Shown piece after piece: positions 8,500-16,908 of a stretch of 64,000 nucleotides of DNA; position 1 is the stretch's first letter; each line of letters starts with the position of its first letter. Both the position numbers and the translations under genes were made by a program. Origin of the DNA: Variovorax sp. WS11 (lineage in GTDB: Bacteria > Pseudomonadota > Gammaproteobacteria > Burkholderiales > Burkholderiaceae_C); NCBI RefSeq assembly GCF_010499245.1, contig NZ_JAAGOW010000005.1:682001-746000 (forward strand), written 5' to 3'. The notes beneath the pieces are model-generated. The model did not search any database. It saw nothing but the letters and a program-made list of their open reading frames with translations, and was not told where the DNA came from.

Positions 8500-10667
8500 A
8501 GGCCGATGCGGACGAAGTCGCCGCCGCGCTGGCACCCGGTGCGGTGCTGGGGCTGGCTGGCCTTGGACTCGGCGCCCTGCTGGCCGCCACGCTGGAGCCG
8601 GTCGAGCGGGAGGTACTGGGCGCGATGCTGGCGCCGCGCGCCGCTCTGCTGCTTCTGGCCTGGGCGGTGCTGGCCATCGCGCTCGGTGCGCTGGCCCGTC
8701 GCGCCCATGCCATCTGGGCCAGGCAACCGCGCCGGCTGGCCGAGTCCGCCCAGGCCCTGCTGGTTGCCGGCGACACCGCGCGGGAGCAGCCCCTGCCCGC
8801 TGCGACGCCATGCGGCGCAGGCGCCCGGGCGCTGGCCGATGTGGCCGAACGGCTCGCACGGCAGCGTGACGCCCTGCGCGCCGACATCGACGCGAAGGTC
8901 CAGGAGGGCGCACGCGGCATCGAGCACGAGCGCAGCCGGCTCGCGGCGCTGATGTCCGAGCTGACGCAGAGCGTCATCGTGTGCAACCTCGACGGTCGCA
9001 TCCTGCTCTACAACCCGCGCGCGCGGCTGCAGTTCCGGGCACTCTCGCCGACCGGCGGCGCCGAGCTGGTCGGGCTCGGCCGCTCGATCTACGCCGTGTT
9101 CGACCGCCAGCTCATCGCCCACGCGCTGGAGAGCGTTCAGCTGCGCCTGCAGCGCGGCGCGGCCCAGCCGGCGGCCCAGTTCGTCACCAGCTCCCGCGCC
9201 GGCCAGCTGCTGCGCGTGCAGATGGCCCCGGTGCACGACCCGTCCGCCGCACCGGGGAGTGCCGCACAGTTGTCAGGCTTCGTGCTGATGCTGCACAACG
9301 TCACGCGCGAGTTCGAGCGGGACTCCGAGCGCGACCACGTCCTGCACGCGCTCACCGAAGGCAGCCGCTCGTCACTGGGCAGCCTGCAGGCGGCCGTGGA
9401 CATGCTGGAACTGCCCGACCTGGATGCCCCCGTGCGCGAGCGTTTCCTGCGCGTGGTGCGCGACGAGGTGCGCTCGATGACCGCGCACATCGAGTCGCTC
9501 GCGCCGAGCGCCAACGAAAGCCTGAAGACGCGCTGGCCGCTCGAGGAGATGCTCGGCGCCGACTTGGTGCAGGCAGCGCTGCGCCACATCGAGTCGCGCT
9601 CGCAGGTGCGCGCCAGCGCCTCCGACGTCGACCCCGACCTGTGGCTGCGGGTCGACAGCTATGCGCTGCTGCAGGCACTGGCCTCGCTGGCGGCGCGCCT
9701 GGCGGAGGAACTCTCCGTCGCACGCGTGCAGCTGCGCCTGCGGCGCGAGGGCGAGCGCGCCCACCTCGACCTGGTCTGGTATGGCACGCCGATCAGCACC
9801 GAGACGGCGATGGGCTGGGAGTCAAGCCCGATGTCAGCGGGTGACGAAGCCAGCCCACTGTCGGTGCGCGACGTGGTCGATCGCCACGGCGGCGCATTTT
9901 GGTTCCAGCGCGAGCGCGCGCGGCAGGAGGCCTTCTTCCGCTTCCTGCTGCCGCCGGCCCAGCCGCAGGAGCGGTTGGAGGCCTCCACCATGCTGCGCAG
10001 CGACAGCCGGCCCGAGTACTACGACTTTGACCTGTTCCGCACCGGCGTGCAGGCACGCGAGCTCGGCGACCGGCGGCTGGTCGACCTGGCCTACACCGTA
10101 TTCGACACCGAAACCACCGGTCTCGACCCCGCGCAGGGCGACGAGATCCTGCAGATCGGCGCGGCGCGCATCGTCAACGGCAAGGTGCTGCGGCAGGAGT
10201 GCTTCGAGCAACTGGTCGATCCCGGCCGGGGCATCCCCGCGGCGGGCATCCCGATCCACGGCATCACGCCCGCGATGGTCGCCGGCCAGCCCGGCATCGG
10301 GCAGGTCCTGCCCGCTTTCCACGCCTTCGCCAGCGACACCGTGCTGGTGGCCCACAACGCCGCCTTCGACATGCGCTTCCTGCAGATGAAGGAAGCCGCC
10401 ACGGGCGTGCGCTTCGAGCAGCCGGTGCTGGACACGCTGCTGCTGTCGGCGGTGGCCAGCCCGCAGCAGGCTTCGCACGAGCTGGAGGCCATCGCCGGAC
10501 GATTCGGGATTCCGGTGCTCGGCCGCCACACGGCGCTGGGGGATGCGCTCCTGACCGCGGAGGTGTTCCTGCGGCTCATCCCGCTGCTGGCGGCGTTGGG
10601 CATCCACACGCTGGACCAGGCGCGGGAGGCGGCCCAGCGCACCTGGTATGCGCGCCTGAGCTACTGA
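8496..10667 (+). CDS. Membrane PAS/degenerate-kinase protein fused to a DnaQ-type 3'-5' exonuclease, 723 aa
   Basis: Two N-terminal helices (about residues 14-34 and 42-62), a linker, a PAS domain starting near [14 protein letters not shown] (about 160), a region like a histidine-kinase DHp/HATPase pair (about 280-500) lacking the phospho-accepting His ([13 protein letters not shown] in its place) and a recognisable ATP-binding N-box, then a full DEDDh exonuclease: VFDTETTG at about 535, [10 protein letters not shown] near 616, RHTALGDAL near 676. All four metal-binding acids and the His are present. Such proteins are often annotated simply as DNA polymerase III epsilon, but this one is membrane-anchored and lies in an acetate-sensing operon, so a replication role is unlikely. 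Substrate unknown. Confidence 0.85.
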   Translation: MKADADEVAAALAPGAVLGLAGLGLGALLAATLEPVEREVLGAMLAPRAALLLLAWAVLAIALGALARRAHAIWARQPRRLAESAQALLVAGDTAREQPLPAATPCGAGARALADVAERLARQRDALRADIDAKVQEGARGIEHERSRLAALMSELTQSVIVCNLDGRILLYNPRARLQFRALSPTGGAELVGLGRSIYAVFDRQLIAHALESVQLRLQRGAAQPAAQFVTSSRAGQLLRVQMAPVHDPSAAPGSAAQLSGFVLMLHNVTREFERDSERDHVLHALTEGSRSSLGSLQAAVDMLELPDLDAPVRERFLRVVRDEVRSMTAHIESLAPSANESLKTRWPLEEMLGADLVQAALRHIESRSQVRASASDVDPDLWLRVDSYALLQALASLAARLAEELSVARVQLRLRREGERAHLDLVWYGTPISTETAMGWESSPMSAGDEASPLSVRDVVDRHGGAFWFQRERARQEAFFRFLLPPAQPQERLEASTMLRSDSRPEYYDFDLFRTGVQARELGDRRLVDLAYTVFDTETTGLDPAQGDEILQIGAARIVNGKVLRQECFEQLVDPGRGIPAAGIPIHGITPAMVAGQPGIGQVLPAFHAFASDTVLVAHNAAFDMRFLQMKEAATGVRFEQPVLDTLLLSAVASPQQASHELEAIAGRFGIPVLGRHTALGDALLTAEVFLRLIPLLAALGIHTLDQAREAAQRTWYARLSY

Positions 10668-10876
10668 GTGGGAAACCGAAGGAGGCGCTCGCCTGCGTGG
10701 ACGCAGAAAAGCCCACCTTGATTCAACGCAAGGAACACCTGAGCATCCGCAACGATCGACGCATGGCGCCGCCCACAATCCCGGGGATTCCATTGACGCA
10801 GGTCATGGCCGCGCGATCAGGCTCTGTCAGACTTGACCGGACGCCGGGGAAAGACCCGGCACACCGAAAGGACCCC

Positions 10877-11803
10877 ATGCTGACCGCGTTCATTACGCAC
10901 CCGGACTGCGCGCGCCACGAAATGGGAGCCGACCACCCCGAGTGCCCCGAGCGGCTGGCCGCGATTCACGATCGGTTGCTGACCACTGGCTTGCTGGACT
11001 ACATGGCGCCCTACGATGCGCCCTTGGCGGGCCTTGCCGAGCTCGGCAGGGCACATGCGCCCTCCTATGTCCAGGATCTGATCGATTGCGCCCCCACGGA
11101 CGGCCTGCTGCGCGTGGACCCAGACACTTGCATGAATCCCTTCACGCTGCAGGCGGCGCGGCGCTCCGCAGGGGCCGTGCTGCTGGCGACCGACCTGGTG
11201 CTGGCCGGGCAAGCCAGCAATTCGTTCTGCAGCGTACGCCCTCCAGGCCATCATGCGGAGCGCGCCACGGCGATGGGCTTTTGCTTCTTCAACAACGTTG
11301 CCGTCGGCATCCGCCACGCCCTGGACACCCATGGACTGGAACGTGTGGCGTTGATCGATTTCGACGTGCACCACGGCAACGGCAGCGAGGACATCTTCCA
11401 GGACGAGCCCCGCGTGCTCATGTGCTCGACGTTCGAGACGGGCATCTACCCCTTCTGCGGCGAACACGGCGGTCGCGCGAACATGATCAATGTCGCCCTC
11501 CCGCCGCGCTCCGGCGGCGACGTCTTCCGTGCGGCAGTGACCCGCCACTGGCTGCCCGCGCTCGATCGATTTGCGCCACAGCTGATCTACATTTCGGCAG
11601 GCTTCGATGGTCATCGAGAGGACGACATGGGCAATCTGGGCCTCGTAGAGAGCGACTACACCTGGGTGACGCGGGAGATCATGCGCGTGGCGCAAGGCCA
11701 CTGCGCCGGCCGCGTCATCTCCTGTCTGGAAGGCGGCTACGCGCTCGGCGCCCTGGGCCGAAGCGTGGCCGCGCACGTCAAGGTTCTCATCGGCGCAGAC
11801 TGA
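10877..11803 (+). CDS. Histone deacetylase family (AcuC-like) protein, 308 aa
   Basis: Zinc-dependent deacetylase fold. Motifs: HPECPERL near residue 21, RPPGHHAE at about 121-128 with the two active-site His, DFDVHHGNG at about 161-169 with the zinc-binding Asp and His, and SAGFDGHRED near 242. Family members deacetylate protein lysines (AcuC acts on acetyl-CoA synthetase in Bacillus) or small acetyl-amines. Start ATG at 10877 has AAAGGA upstream; 209 bases separate it from the preceding gene, so it may have its own promoter. It ends four bases before a GNAT/acyl-CoA-synthetase fusion, which suggests an acetylation-deacetylation pair. Confidence 0.9.
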   Translation: MLTAFITHPDCARHEMGADHPECPERLAAIHDRLLTTGLLDYMAPYDAPLAGLAELGRAHAPSYVQDLIDCAPTDGLLRVDPDTCMNPFTLQAARRSAGAVLLATDLVLAGQASNSFCSVRPPGHHAERATAMGFCFFNNVAVGIRHALDTHGLERVALIDFDVHHGNGSEDIFQDEPRVLMCSTFETGIYPFCGEHGGRANMINVALPPRSGGDVFRAAVTRHWLPALDRFAPQLIYISAGFDGHREDDMGNLGLVESDYTWVTREIMRVAQGHCAGRVISCLEGGYALGALGRSVAAHVKVLIGAD

Positions 11804-11807
11804 ACCC

Positions 11808-14498
11808 ATGGACAAGCACTACCTCACGCCGCTGCTCTCACCCAGCTCCATCGTCGTGCTGGCGGGCGCCGCCGACGCGCCGGACGGGCCGACTGCCCAA
11901 GCCCAGGCATTGCGCAACGCGCTGCAGAGGCAGCGCTTCAACGGATCGCTACAGTTCCTGGACGTGCGCAGCACCGGCACACTGGCCCAGTTGGCACAGA
12001 CGCGCGTGGACCTGGCGATCATCGCGCTGCCGGCGCCCGAGATTGCAGCCGCGCTGGAAGTCACGGGCCGAATCGGGTGTCGCGCCGCCTTGGTGATCTC
12101 GCACGGCCTGAATGCCGAGACTGCATCGCTCCTGAAGAGAACGGCACGCCGGGAGAACATCCACTTGCTGGGCCCCAACTCGCTGGGGTTTCAGCGACCC
12201 GGGCACGCGCTGAATGCAAGCATTGCCGGGCCGCTTGCCAAGGCCGGTCCGCTGGCGCTGATCTCGCAATCAGGCGCGCTGACGGCATCGATGCTGGATT
12301 GGGCGCAGAAGAATGCCGTCGGCTTTTCCAGCGTGGTGTCGCTGGGTCCGCACACGGCAGTGGACATCGCCCAGGTGCTGGACTTTCTGGCGCACGATGC
12401 AGCCACGCACAGCATCATCGTCTACCTCGAGGGCATCACCAACGCGCGGCGATTCATGAGCGCGCTGCGGACCGCATCCAATGCCAAACCGGTCGTGGTG
12501 CTCAAGGCCGGGCGGCGGCCGGCCGGCAACGAGGCCGCCCAGACCCACAGCGCGTCGATCGTGGGCAGCGACGATGTCTTCGACGCCGCGCTGCGCCGCG
12601 CCGGCGCGGTGCGGGTCCGCTCCTTCGTGGAACTGTTTTCGGCCGCCAAGTGCCTGGCGTCGCGCTACCGGCCGGTGGGCAAGCGCCTGGCGATCGTGAC
12701 CAACGGCGGAGGGCCCGGTGTGCTGGCCGCGGACTGGGTCAACGAGATCGGCTTGCAGCTGGGCAAGCTGTCGGCCGCGACGCGCGAGCAACTGCAAGCG
12801 CAGCTGCCCGCGCTCGCCTCGCTGACGGATCTGGTCGATCTCTCCGAAGAGGCAGCGCCATCGCATTACAAGGCAGCCATCGAGGGGGCCAGATCGGACC
12901 CCCAGGTCGACGGGATGCTTGCGATCTTCTCTCCCAAGGCAGGCGCCGACGGATCGGACATCGCGCGCATGCTGTCCACGTTGCCTCGACCCATGAGCAA
13001 GCCGCTGCTGACGTGCTGGATGGGCGATGCGACCGTCGGTGACTCACGTGCGCTCCTGGCCGAAGCAGGCATCCCTAGTTTTCGAACGCCGGAGGCCGCC
13101 GTCGGCGCCTTCGGCAACATCGCGGCCTTCTACCAGAATCAGCAGCTGTTGCAACAGACACCGCCACCGCTGTCGGCGCTGGCCAAGCCCGACGTGGAGG
13201 CCGCCCGGCTCATGATCGAGAGCGTGCTGGCAGAGCGGCGCACCGTGCTCACCGAGATGGAATCGAAGACGCTGCTGTCGTGCTTTCACATCCCGATCAC
13301 CAAGACCATGCTGGCGCGCAGCGCCCATGAGGCCATGATGATCGCGACGCAACTGGGCTTTCCGGTGGCCCTGAAGATCGACTCGCCGGACATCAGCCAC
13401 AAATCGGACGTCGAGGGTGTGGCGCTCAACATCATGAACGGCACCGGCGCGCGCGATACCTATGACGACATGATGGAACGCGTGTCCCGCCTGGCCCCGA
13501 ATGCCCGCATCAACGGCGTCACCGTGCAGAAGATGGCCAAGGCGCGACGCGGGCGGGAGATCTACGTGGGCCTCGTGACGGACGATCCGTTCGGGCCGAT
13601 CATCGTGTTCGGCGCGGGAGGCACCATGATCGAGCTGATGAACGATCGGGCGATGGAGCTGCCGCCGCTCAACCAGTTCCTGGCACGCCAACTGATCGAG
13701 CGCTCCCGCGTGGCCGAAACCCTCGCCGCCTGGCGCGGCGCCGGTGCCGTGGACATGGACGCGCTGGAACGGGTGCTGCTGCGAGTCTCCGAGATGGCGT
13801 GCGAGCTGCCCGGCCTGCGAGAAATGGACATCAACCCCATCATCGTCGACGAATCGGGTGCGGTCGCGGTGGACGCGCGCGTCGTCGTGGGTGGTCAAGC
13901 CGCGGGCGGAAACGGCTATGCCGCCAGCTACCACCATCTTGCGATCCTGCCCTACCCCGCTCGCTACCAGCATGACTGGCCGCTGCGCGGCGGGGGGACC
14001 TATACCGTGCGCCCGGTCCATCCCGACGACGCGCAAATGCTGCAGGGCCTGGTGCAGCACCTCTCGCCCGAAAGCCGCTATTTCCGCTTCGTGTCCCACT
14101 TTCACGAGCTTCCGCCGGCCATGCTGTCGCGCTTCACGCTGATCGACTACGACCGCGAGATGGCATTGGTCGCGGTGGTAAAGGAACGCCACGCCGGCGA
14201 CGACGGCGGCGTGACCGAGACCGAACGGATCGTCGGCGTCTCGCGCTACATCACCAATCCCGATCAGTCCAGCTGCGAGTTCTCGCTCGTGATCGCCGAC
14301 GATTTCAGCGGCAAGGGACTGGGAACGCGCCTCATGGAGAGCATCATCGACGTGGCACGCGACAAGGAGCTCGAAACGATCGAAGGCCTCGTGCTGGCCG
14401 GCAATGCCGGGATGCTCAAGCTCATGCGCAAGCTGGGCTTTGCCGTCAAGCCGTTCCCCGAAGACCCCGACTTCCAGTTGGTGACCTACACGCTCTGA
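11808..14498 (+). CDS. Acyl-CoA synthetase (NDP-forming)-like/GNAT fusion, Pat/PatZ-type acetyltransferase, 896 aa
   Basis: Domain order: CoA-binding Rossmann domain (1-130), succinyl-CoA-ligase-like domain (about 150-460), ATP-grasp domain (about 490-700), then GNAT acetyltransferase (about 725-890). This is the architecture of the PatZ/Pat lysine acetyltransferases, which acetylate and switch off acyl-CoA synthetases; the synthetase-like part is usually an inactive sensor. The phospho-His region reads GPNSLGF where active NDP-forming synthetases have GPNxxG, and the expected catalytic His near SQSGAL is not evident. It follows the deacetylase gene by four bases, so the pair is likely one transcript. 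Confidence 0.88.
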   Translation: MDKHYLTPLLSPSSIVVLAGAADAPDGPTAQAQALRNALQRQRFNGSLQFLDVRSTGTLAQLAQTRVDLAIIALPAPEIAAALEVTGRIGCRAALVISHGLNAETASLLKRTARRENIHLLGPNSLGFQRPGHALNASIAGPLAKAGPLALISQSGALTASMLDWAQKNAVGFSSVVSLGPHTAVDIAQVLDFLAHDAATHSIIVYLEGITNARRFMSALRTASNAKPVVVLKAGRRPAGNEAAQTHSASIVGSDDVFDAALRRAGAVRVRSFVELFSAAKCLASRYRPVGKRLAIVTNGGGPGVLAADWVNEIGLQLGKLSAATREQLQAQLPALASLTDLVDLSEEAAPSHYKAAIEGARSDPQVDGMLAIFSPKAGADGSDIARMLSTLPRPMSKPLLTCWMGDATVGDSRALLAEAGIPSFRTPEAAVGAFGNIAAFYQNQQLLQQTPPPLSALAKPDVEAARLMIESVLAERRTVLTEMESKTLLSCFHIPITKTMLARSAHEAMMIATQLGFPVALKIDSPDISHKSDVEGVALNIMNGTGARDTYDDMMERVSRLAPNARINGVTVQKMAKARRGREIYVGLVTDDPFGPIIVFGAGGTMIELMNDRAMELPPLNQFLARQLIERSRVAETLAAWRGAGAVDMDALERVLLRVSEMACELPGLREMDINPIIVDESGAVAVDARVVVGGQAAGGNGYAASYHHLAILPYPARYQHDWPLRGGGTYTVRPVHPDDAQMLQGLVQHLSPESRYFRFVSHFHELPPAMLSRFTLIDYDREMALVAVVKERHAGDDGGVTETERIVGVSRYITNPDQSSCEFSLVIADDFSGKGLGTRLMESIIDVARDKELETIEGLVLAGNAGMLKLMRKLGFAVKPFPEDPDFQLVTYTL

Positions 14499-14849
14499 CC
14501 GGCGGCAACTGCTGCGCCGGGTGCAAGCAGATGCTGGATCTGCACCAGCGCCGCAGGGTCCTCCAGGATCGAGAGATCACCCCGGACGCGACACTCGCCG
14601 ACGCACGCAATGAACCGAGGTCGTAGTGCCGAGGGTCGTCCAGGCCGGCGCGTGGACCATGCAGAAGGCCCGCCGGCGGTGCAGGACGCGTCACCATCCG
14701 GACGTTCGCAGGATGACACGGAGCGTTCACAGACTGTTCCCTTTCGGTGCCCGGCGTTGACCGAGCTGCAAGGCGCAGCGCCTAGATTGAGGTGGCGCCT
14801 TAGCAGTGCCCCGATTCCACCAGGCGCAGGGGCGAACGAGGAGACTGTC
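14499..14849. other. Intergenic region, no credible gene
   Basis: 351 bases between the acetyltransferase and the small protein at 14850. Begins with an imperfect inverted repeat (CCGGCG ... CGCCGG, 14500-14519) that lacks a T-run. The frames crossing it have no recognisable motif. Likely holds the promoter of the next gene, but no clear -35/-10 pair was found. Confidence 0.5.
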
Positions 14850-15059
14850 ATGAACGCATCGCACGCATCCGCTGGTTGGGAACTCCGCTTCGATGCTCTG
14901 TTCGCCGGTCGCCCCGGATTCGTCTTCCCTTGCAGCGCGGAGGGTCATGTGAACATGGACGCCTTGAGCGAGCGGGCACTCAACAACTACCTGTATGCCC
15001 GCGCGATGATGGGGCGGGAGGTCGCGTGGCCCAGCGTGCACCCGAGCCGGCTGCACTGA
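14850..15059 (+). CDS. Small conserved hypothetical protein, 69 aa
   Basis: Starts MNASHASAGWELRFDALF with GAGGAG seven bases before the ATG, and continues with FPCSAEGHVNMDALSERALNNYLYARAMMGRE. I recognise this as a small soluble protein common in Burkholderiales, often as stand-alone copies, with no known function. The conserved Cys-rich FPC and DALSERA stretches are kept. No membrane helix or signal peptide. It lies at the border to gene debris and the replication region. Confidence 0.75.
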   Translation: MNASHASAGWELRFDALFAGRPGFVFPCSAEGHVNMDALSERALNNYLYARAMMGREVAWPSVHPSRLH

Positions 15060-15094
15060 GTGTCCGCCCGCCGCACGCGCCTGAACCAGACATC

Positions 15095-15303
15095 AATGGC
15101 GATCAGCACCAGCACCGTCATGTGGGCGAGAACCTCCCGCGCGACACCGCCCAGCACCATCTCGCGCAGGCGCGAGTGCCCGTATCCTCCCATCACGCGT
15201 TCTCCGCCACATCCTTGAACTCCTCGTCGTAAGGCACCACGAGCACCGGTCGGCCGGCGTCGAGCATCACCTGGGCCAGGAGTCCGCGTGCCGGCACATC
15301 GGA
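15095..15303 (-). pseudogene. Universal stress protein remnant
   Basis: Two pieces of a UspA-type protein lie in different reading frames on the minus strand. The first (15303 to about 15196) reads LLAQVMLDAGRPVLVVPYDEEF, the mid-part of a tandem USP protein, and ends in TGA. The second begins in the overlapping frame at about 15199 and reads MGGYGHSRLREMVLGGVAREVL, the nucleotide-binding end of USP, running on past the usual end. The roughly 70-80 residues normally between these pieces are missing, so an internal deletion broke the gene. Confidence 0.7.
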
Positions 15304-15518
15304 TTCGCTCCCACGGCCCATCAACGCGGGCGGGTTCCTGGCTGTCCGGCAGTAGACCTGTCACATGCCTGCTCGGCGCTATCGGCTTCAAGGAGGTCGG
15401 CTACGTGCCTCTGGCGCTGGTACTGCTGGCGTTTGCGATCGTCCCGGCATTCGACAACCTGGCAACTCTCGCACGCCGCCGGGGGCGCTCGGGCAGGCAA
15501 TCGCGAAGGAACGAGTAA
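15288..15518 (+). pseudogene. Possible fragment of a membrane protein gene
   Basis: A 76-codon frame whose last half reads IGFKEVGYVPLALVLLAFAIVPAF, one good hydrophobic helix, followed by a basic tail and TAA. It overlaps the universal stress protein debris on the other strand and has no ribosome site, so it looks like the 3' end of a lost gene. The parent family was not recognised. Confidence 0.3.
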
Positions 15519-15809
15519 GGCCGTCCTGTCGGCCTTTGCTCGATCCGGCGCAAGTGCCCCGGCGTTTTCTTCAGTGAGCCTTTCACCTCAATCGACGCAC
15601 CGAGTCAGGCGGCGGTCATCCGGCGATTCCTCGGAGCTGTCCCCGGGCGACTGGGTGGCGGCGATCGGCGCGTCCTGCGGGGTTTTCATGGAAGGTCACC
15701 ACGGGCGACCGACTCGAGGTGTTTCACGGTCTTTTGCTGCATCAGATTTTCTCTTTTCGCGACAATCACTTAGCACGCTTTCCTTATCAGCACGGCGGCC
15801 AGTGTTTCA

Positions 15810-15828
15810 CGTAAATCAACGATTTACG
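15810..15828. promoter_or_regulatory. Palindrome CGTAAATC-AAC-GATTTACG, candidate operator or parS
   Basis: A perfect 8-base inverted repeat with a 3-base spacer. It lies nine bases upstream of the -35 element proposed for the 15910 gene. Both size and perfection would fit a protein-dimer site: an operator for that gene product, or a partition-protein site given parA/parB nearby. The role is inferred. Confidence 0.5.
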
Positions 15829-15836
15829 GCTCACTG

Positions 15837-15866
15837 TTGCGGTCGCGTCGAGGTTGCGCGGATAAT
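15837..15866 (+). promoter_or_regulatory. Sigma-70-type promoter for the 15910 gene
   Basis: A -35 like TTGCGG (15837-15842) and a -10 GATAAT (15861-15866) are separated by 18 bases. The predicted start is near 15873, inside the second palindrome, so a bound protein would block transcription. Confidence 0.4.
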
Positions 15867-15872
15867 TGAGTT

Positions 15873-15887
15873 ATTTAGTAACTAAAT
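15873..15887. promoter_or_regulatory. Palindrome ATTTAG-TAA-CTAAAT at the predicted transcription start
   Basis: Perfect 6-base arms with a 3-base spacer, located 22 bases before the start codon at 15910 and over the predicted transcription start. Best read as an autoregulatory operator; not the same sequence as the 15810 palindrome. Confidence 0.45.
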
Positions 15888-15909
15888 TCTCAAAAGGCCA
15901 GGCAGGTTC

Positions 15910-16716
15910 ATGGATGAGTATTCAAGCGACAGCCCGAGGGAGCCTCTCTCGATCCCGCCCCCACCTCTTTCGGGCAGCCACGGGTGGCCACCCATTTGCA
16001 CGCTCGCCGAGCTGGCGCGCATCCTGACCCTGATTCATGGCGTCAAGGCGCCGACGGAGTCCTCCCTCAAGAAATGGAGCGCCGCGGGTGCCTTCAGATC
16101 CTGCGTGGCTTCCGAGGAGGAAGTATTGGCCGCCGAAGCGCCCTCCCCTTCCGCCGCGCATACCCTGCTACAGCGCCCGCGGCGGGCGGGCCGACCAGGG
16201 CTGACGCTTCGCACGGCCATGGCCATTGGCCGCGTCTACGAGCTGTGGCCTTTTCTCGGTGAATCCGATCCTCACGCCGTCGTGGAGCTGGTGGTGGCAC
16301 GGACCGCAGACCACCTCCGCGTTGCGCTCGCTCAGGCCACGCCGCCGATGGCTCAGGCTTCCCCGGAGCCGTCGGAGGAAGCCGCCGAGCGGCCGACCCC
16401 GAGTGCCCTTGCGTTGCACGAAATCGAGCGCCAGCTCGGCTTGCTGACCCAGGAGATGGCGGCCATGAAAAAAGAAGTCGCCCACTTCTCCGCGCTGCGC
16501 AACAACCTCATCACGCGTCTCGACGATGCCGTCGCGCGCGCCAAGGAGGCGTTGACCGGCGGGGTGCCTGGCGGCGGTAGCCTGGATCCGCTGGTAGAGG
16601 CACGGCGTGACCGGGACATGGGCATCATGAAGTCCACGCTGAGCGAGATCCTCACGGCGCTGCAGCGCATCGAAGCGGGAAACGGCACCAGAGGATCAAT
16701 GCCAGGGACGTCATGA
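15910..16716 (+). CDS. Unknown plasmid-maintenance-linked protein with coiled coil, 268 aa
   Basis: Not recognised by name. Residues about 25-75 (CTLAELARILTLIHGVKAPTESSLKKW) could form a winged-helix or helix-turn-helix fold. Residues about 175-215 are a predicted coiled coil rich in Glu, Met and Leu (EIERQLGLLTQEMAAMKKEV). The C-terminal part is charged and probably flexible. This build, DNA-binding head plus coiled coil, recalls KfrA-type plasmid proteins, though no sequence match is claimed. It converges on parB, with two large palindromes between them, and its own promoter region carries two other palindromes. A replicon-organisation role is inferred from place only. Confidence 0.6.
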   Translation: MDEYSSDSPREPLSIPPPPLSGSHGWPPICTLAELARILTLIHGVKAPTESSLKKWSAAGAFRSCVASEEEVLAAEAPSPSAAHTLLQRPRRAGRPGLTLRTAMAIGRVYELWPFLGESDPHAVVELVVARTADHLRVALAQATPPMAQASPEPSEEAAERPTPSALALHEIERQLGLLTQEMAAMKKEVAHFSALRNNLITRLDDAVARAKEALTGGVPGGGSLDPLVEARRDRDMGIMKSTLSEILTALQRIEAGNGTRGSMPGTS

Positions 16717-16772
16717 TCCGCGTCCAGGATTGCGCTTGGCGAGCCAGGCCGTCCAGTCTGCTGCCCCTGGCG

Positions 16773-16793
16773 GGGGTAGTTTCAAACTACCCC
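16773..16793. repeat. 21-bp palindrome (arms GGGGTAGTTT / AAACTACCCC, centre C)
   Basis: Perfect 10-base inverted repeat around a single C, between the convergent 15910 gene and parB. The same palindrome, with one extra base per arm, recurs at 16859-16881, 87 bases away centre to centre. No T-run follows on either strand, so it is a weak terminator. A ParB-binding centromere half-site is a reasonable alternative. Confidence 0.6.
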
Positions 16794-16850
16794 TGAATTC
16801 GCGAGGTGAGCTGCAAGCCGCCCGACGTGTGCGCGATCGCGTTGACCCCA

Positions 16851-16881
16851 AAAGAAAAGGGGGTAGTTTGAAACTACCCCC
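16851..16881 (-). terminator. Second palindrome (arms of 11 bp), rho-independent terminator of parAB or parS-like site
   Basis: Arms GGGGGTAGTTT and AAACTACCCCC (16859-16869 and 16871-16881) around one base. On the minus strand the right arm is followed by TTTTCTTTT, as in an intrinsic terminator placed 28 bases after the parB stop. The lack of any natural loop (the stem must open to form one) and the repeated copy at 16773 also fit a ParB site. Both roles may apply. Confidence 0.55.
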
Positions 16882-16908
16882 TTCATCTCCTGTTGCGACG
16901 GCTGCGGG

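Larger units (their letters stand above)
15519..15909. other. Gene-free region upstream of the plasmid protein at 15910
   Basis: 391 bases, becoming AT-richer toward the right. No credible gene. It contains two palindromes and a plausible promoter, listed separately. It marks the left edge of the replication and partition block. Confidence 0.6.

Noticed and set aside
14500-14519. Terminator after the acetyltransferase gene
   Set aside because: The inverted repeat is imperfect and has no T-run.
14486-14851. A 121-codon minus-strand frame in the gap after the acetyltransferase
   Set aside because: It has no ribosome site or recognisable motif and covers the promoter region of the small protein at 14850.
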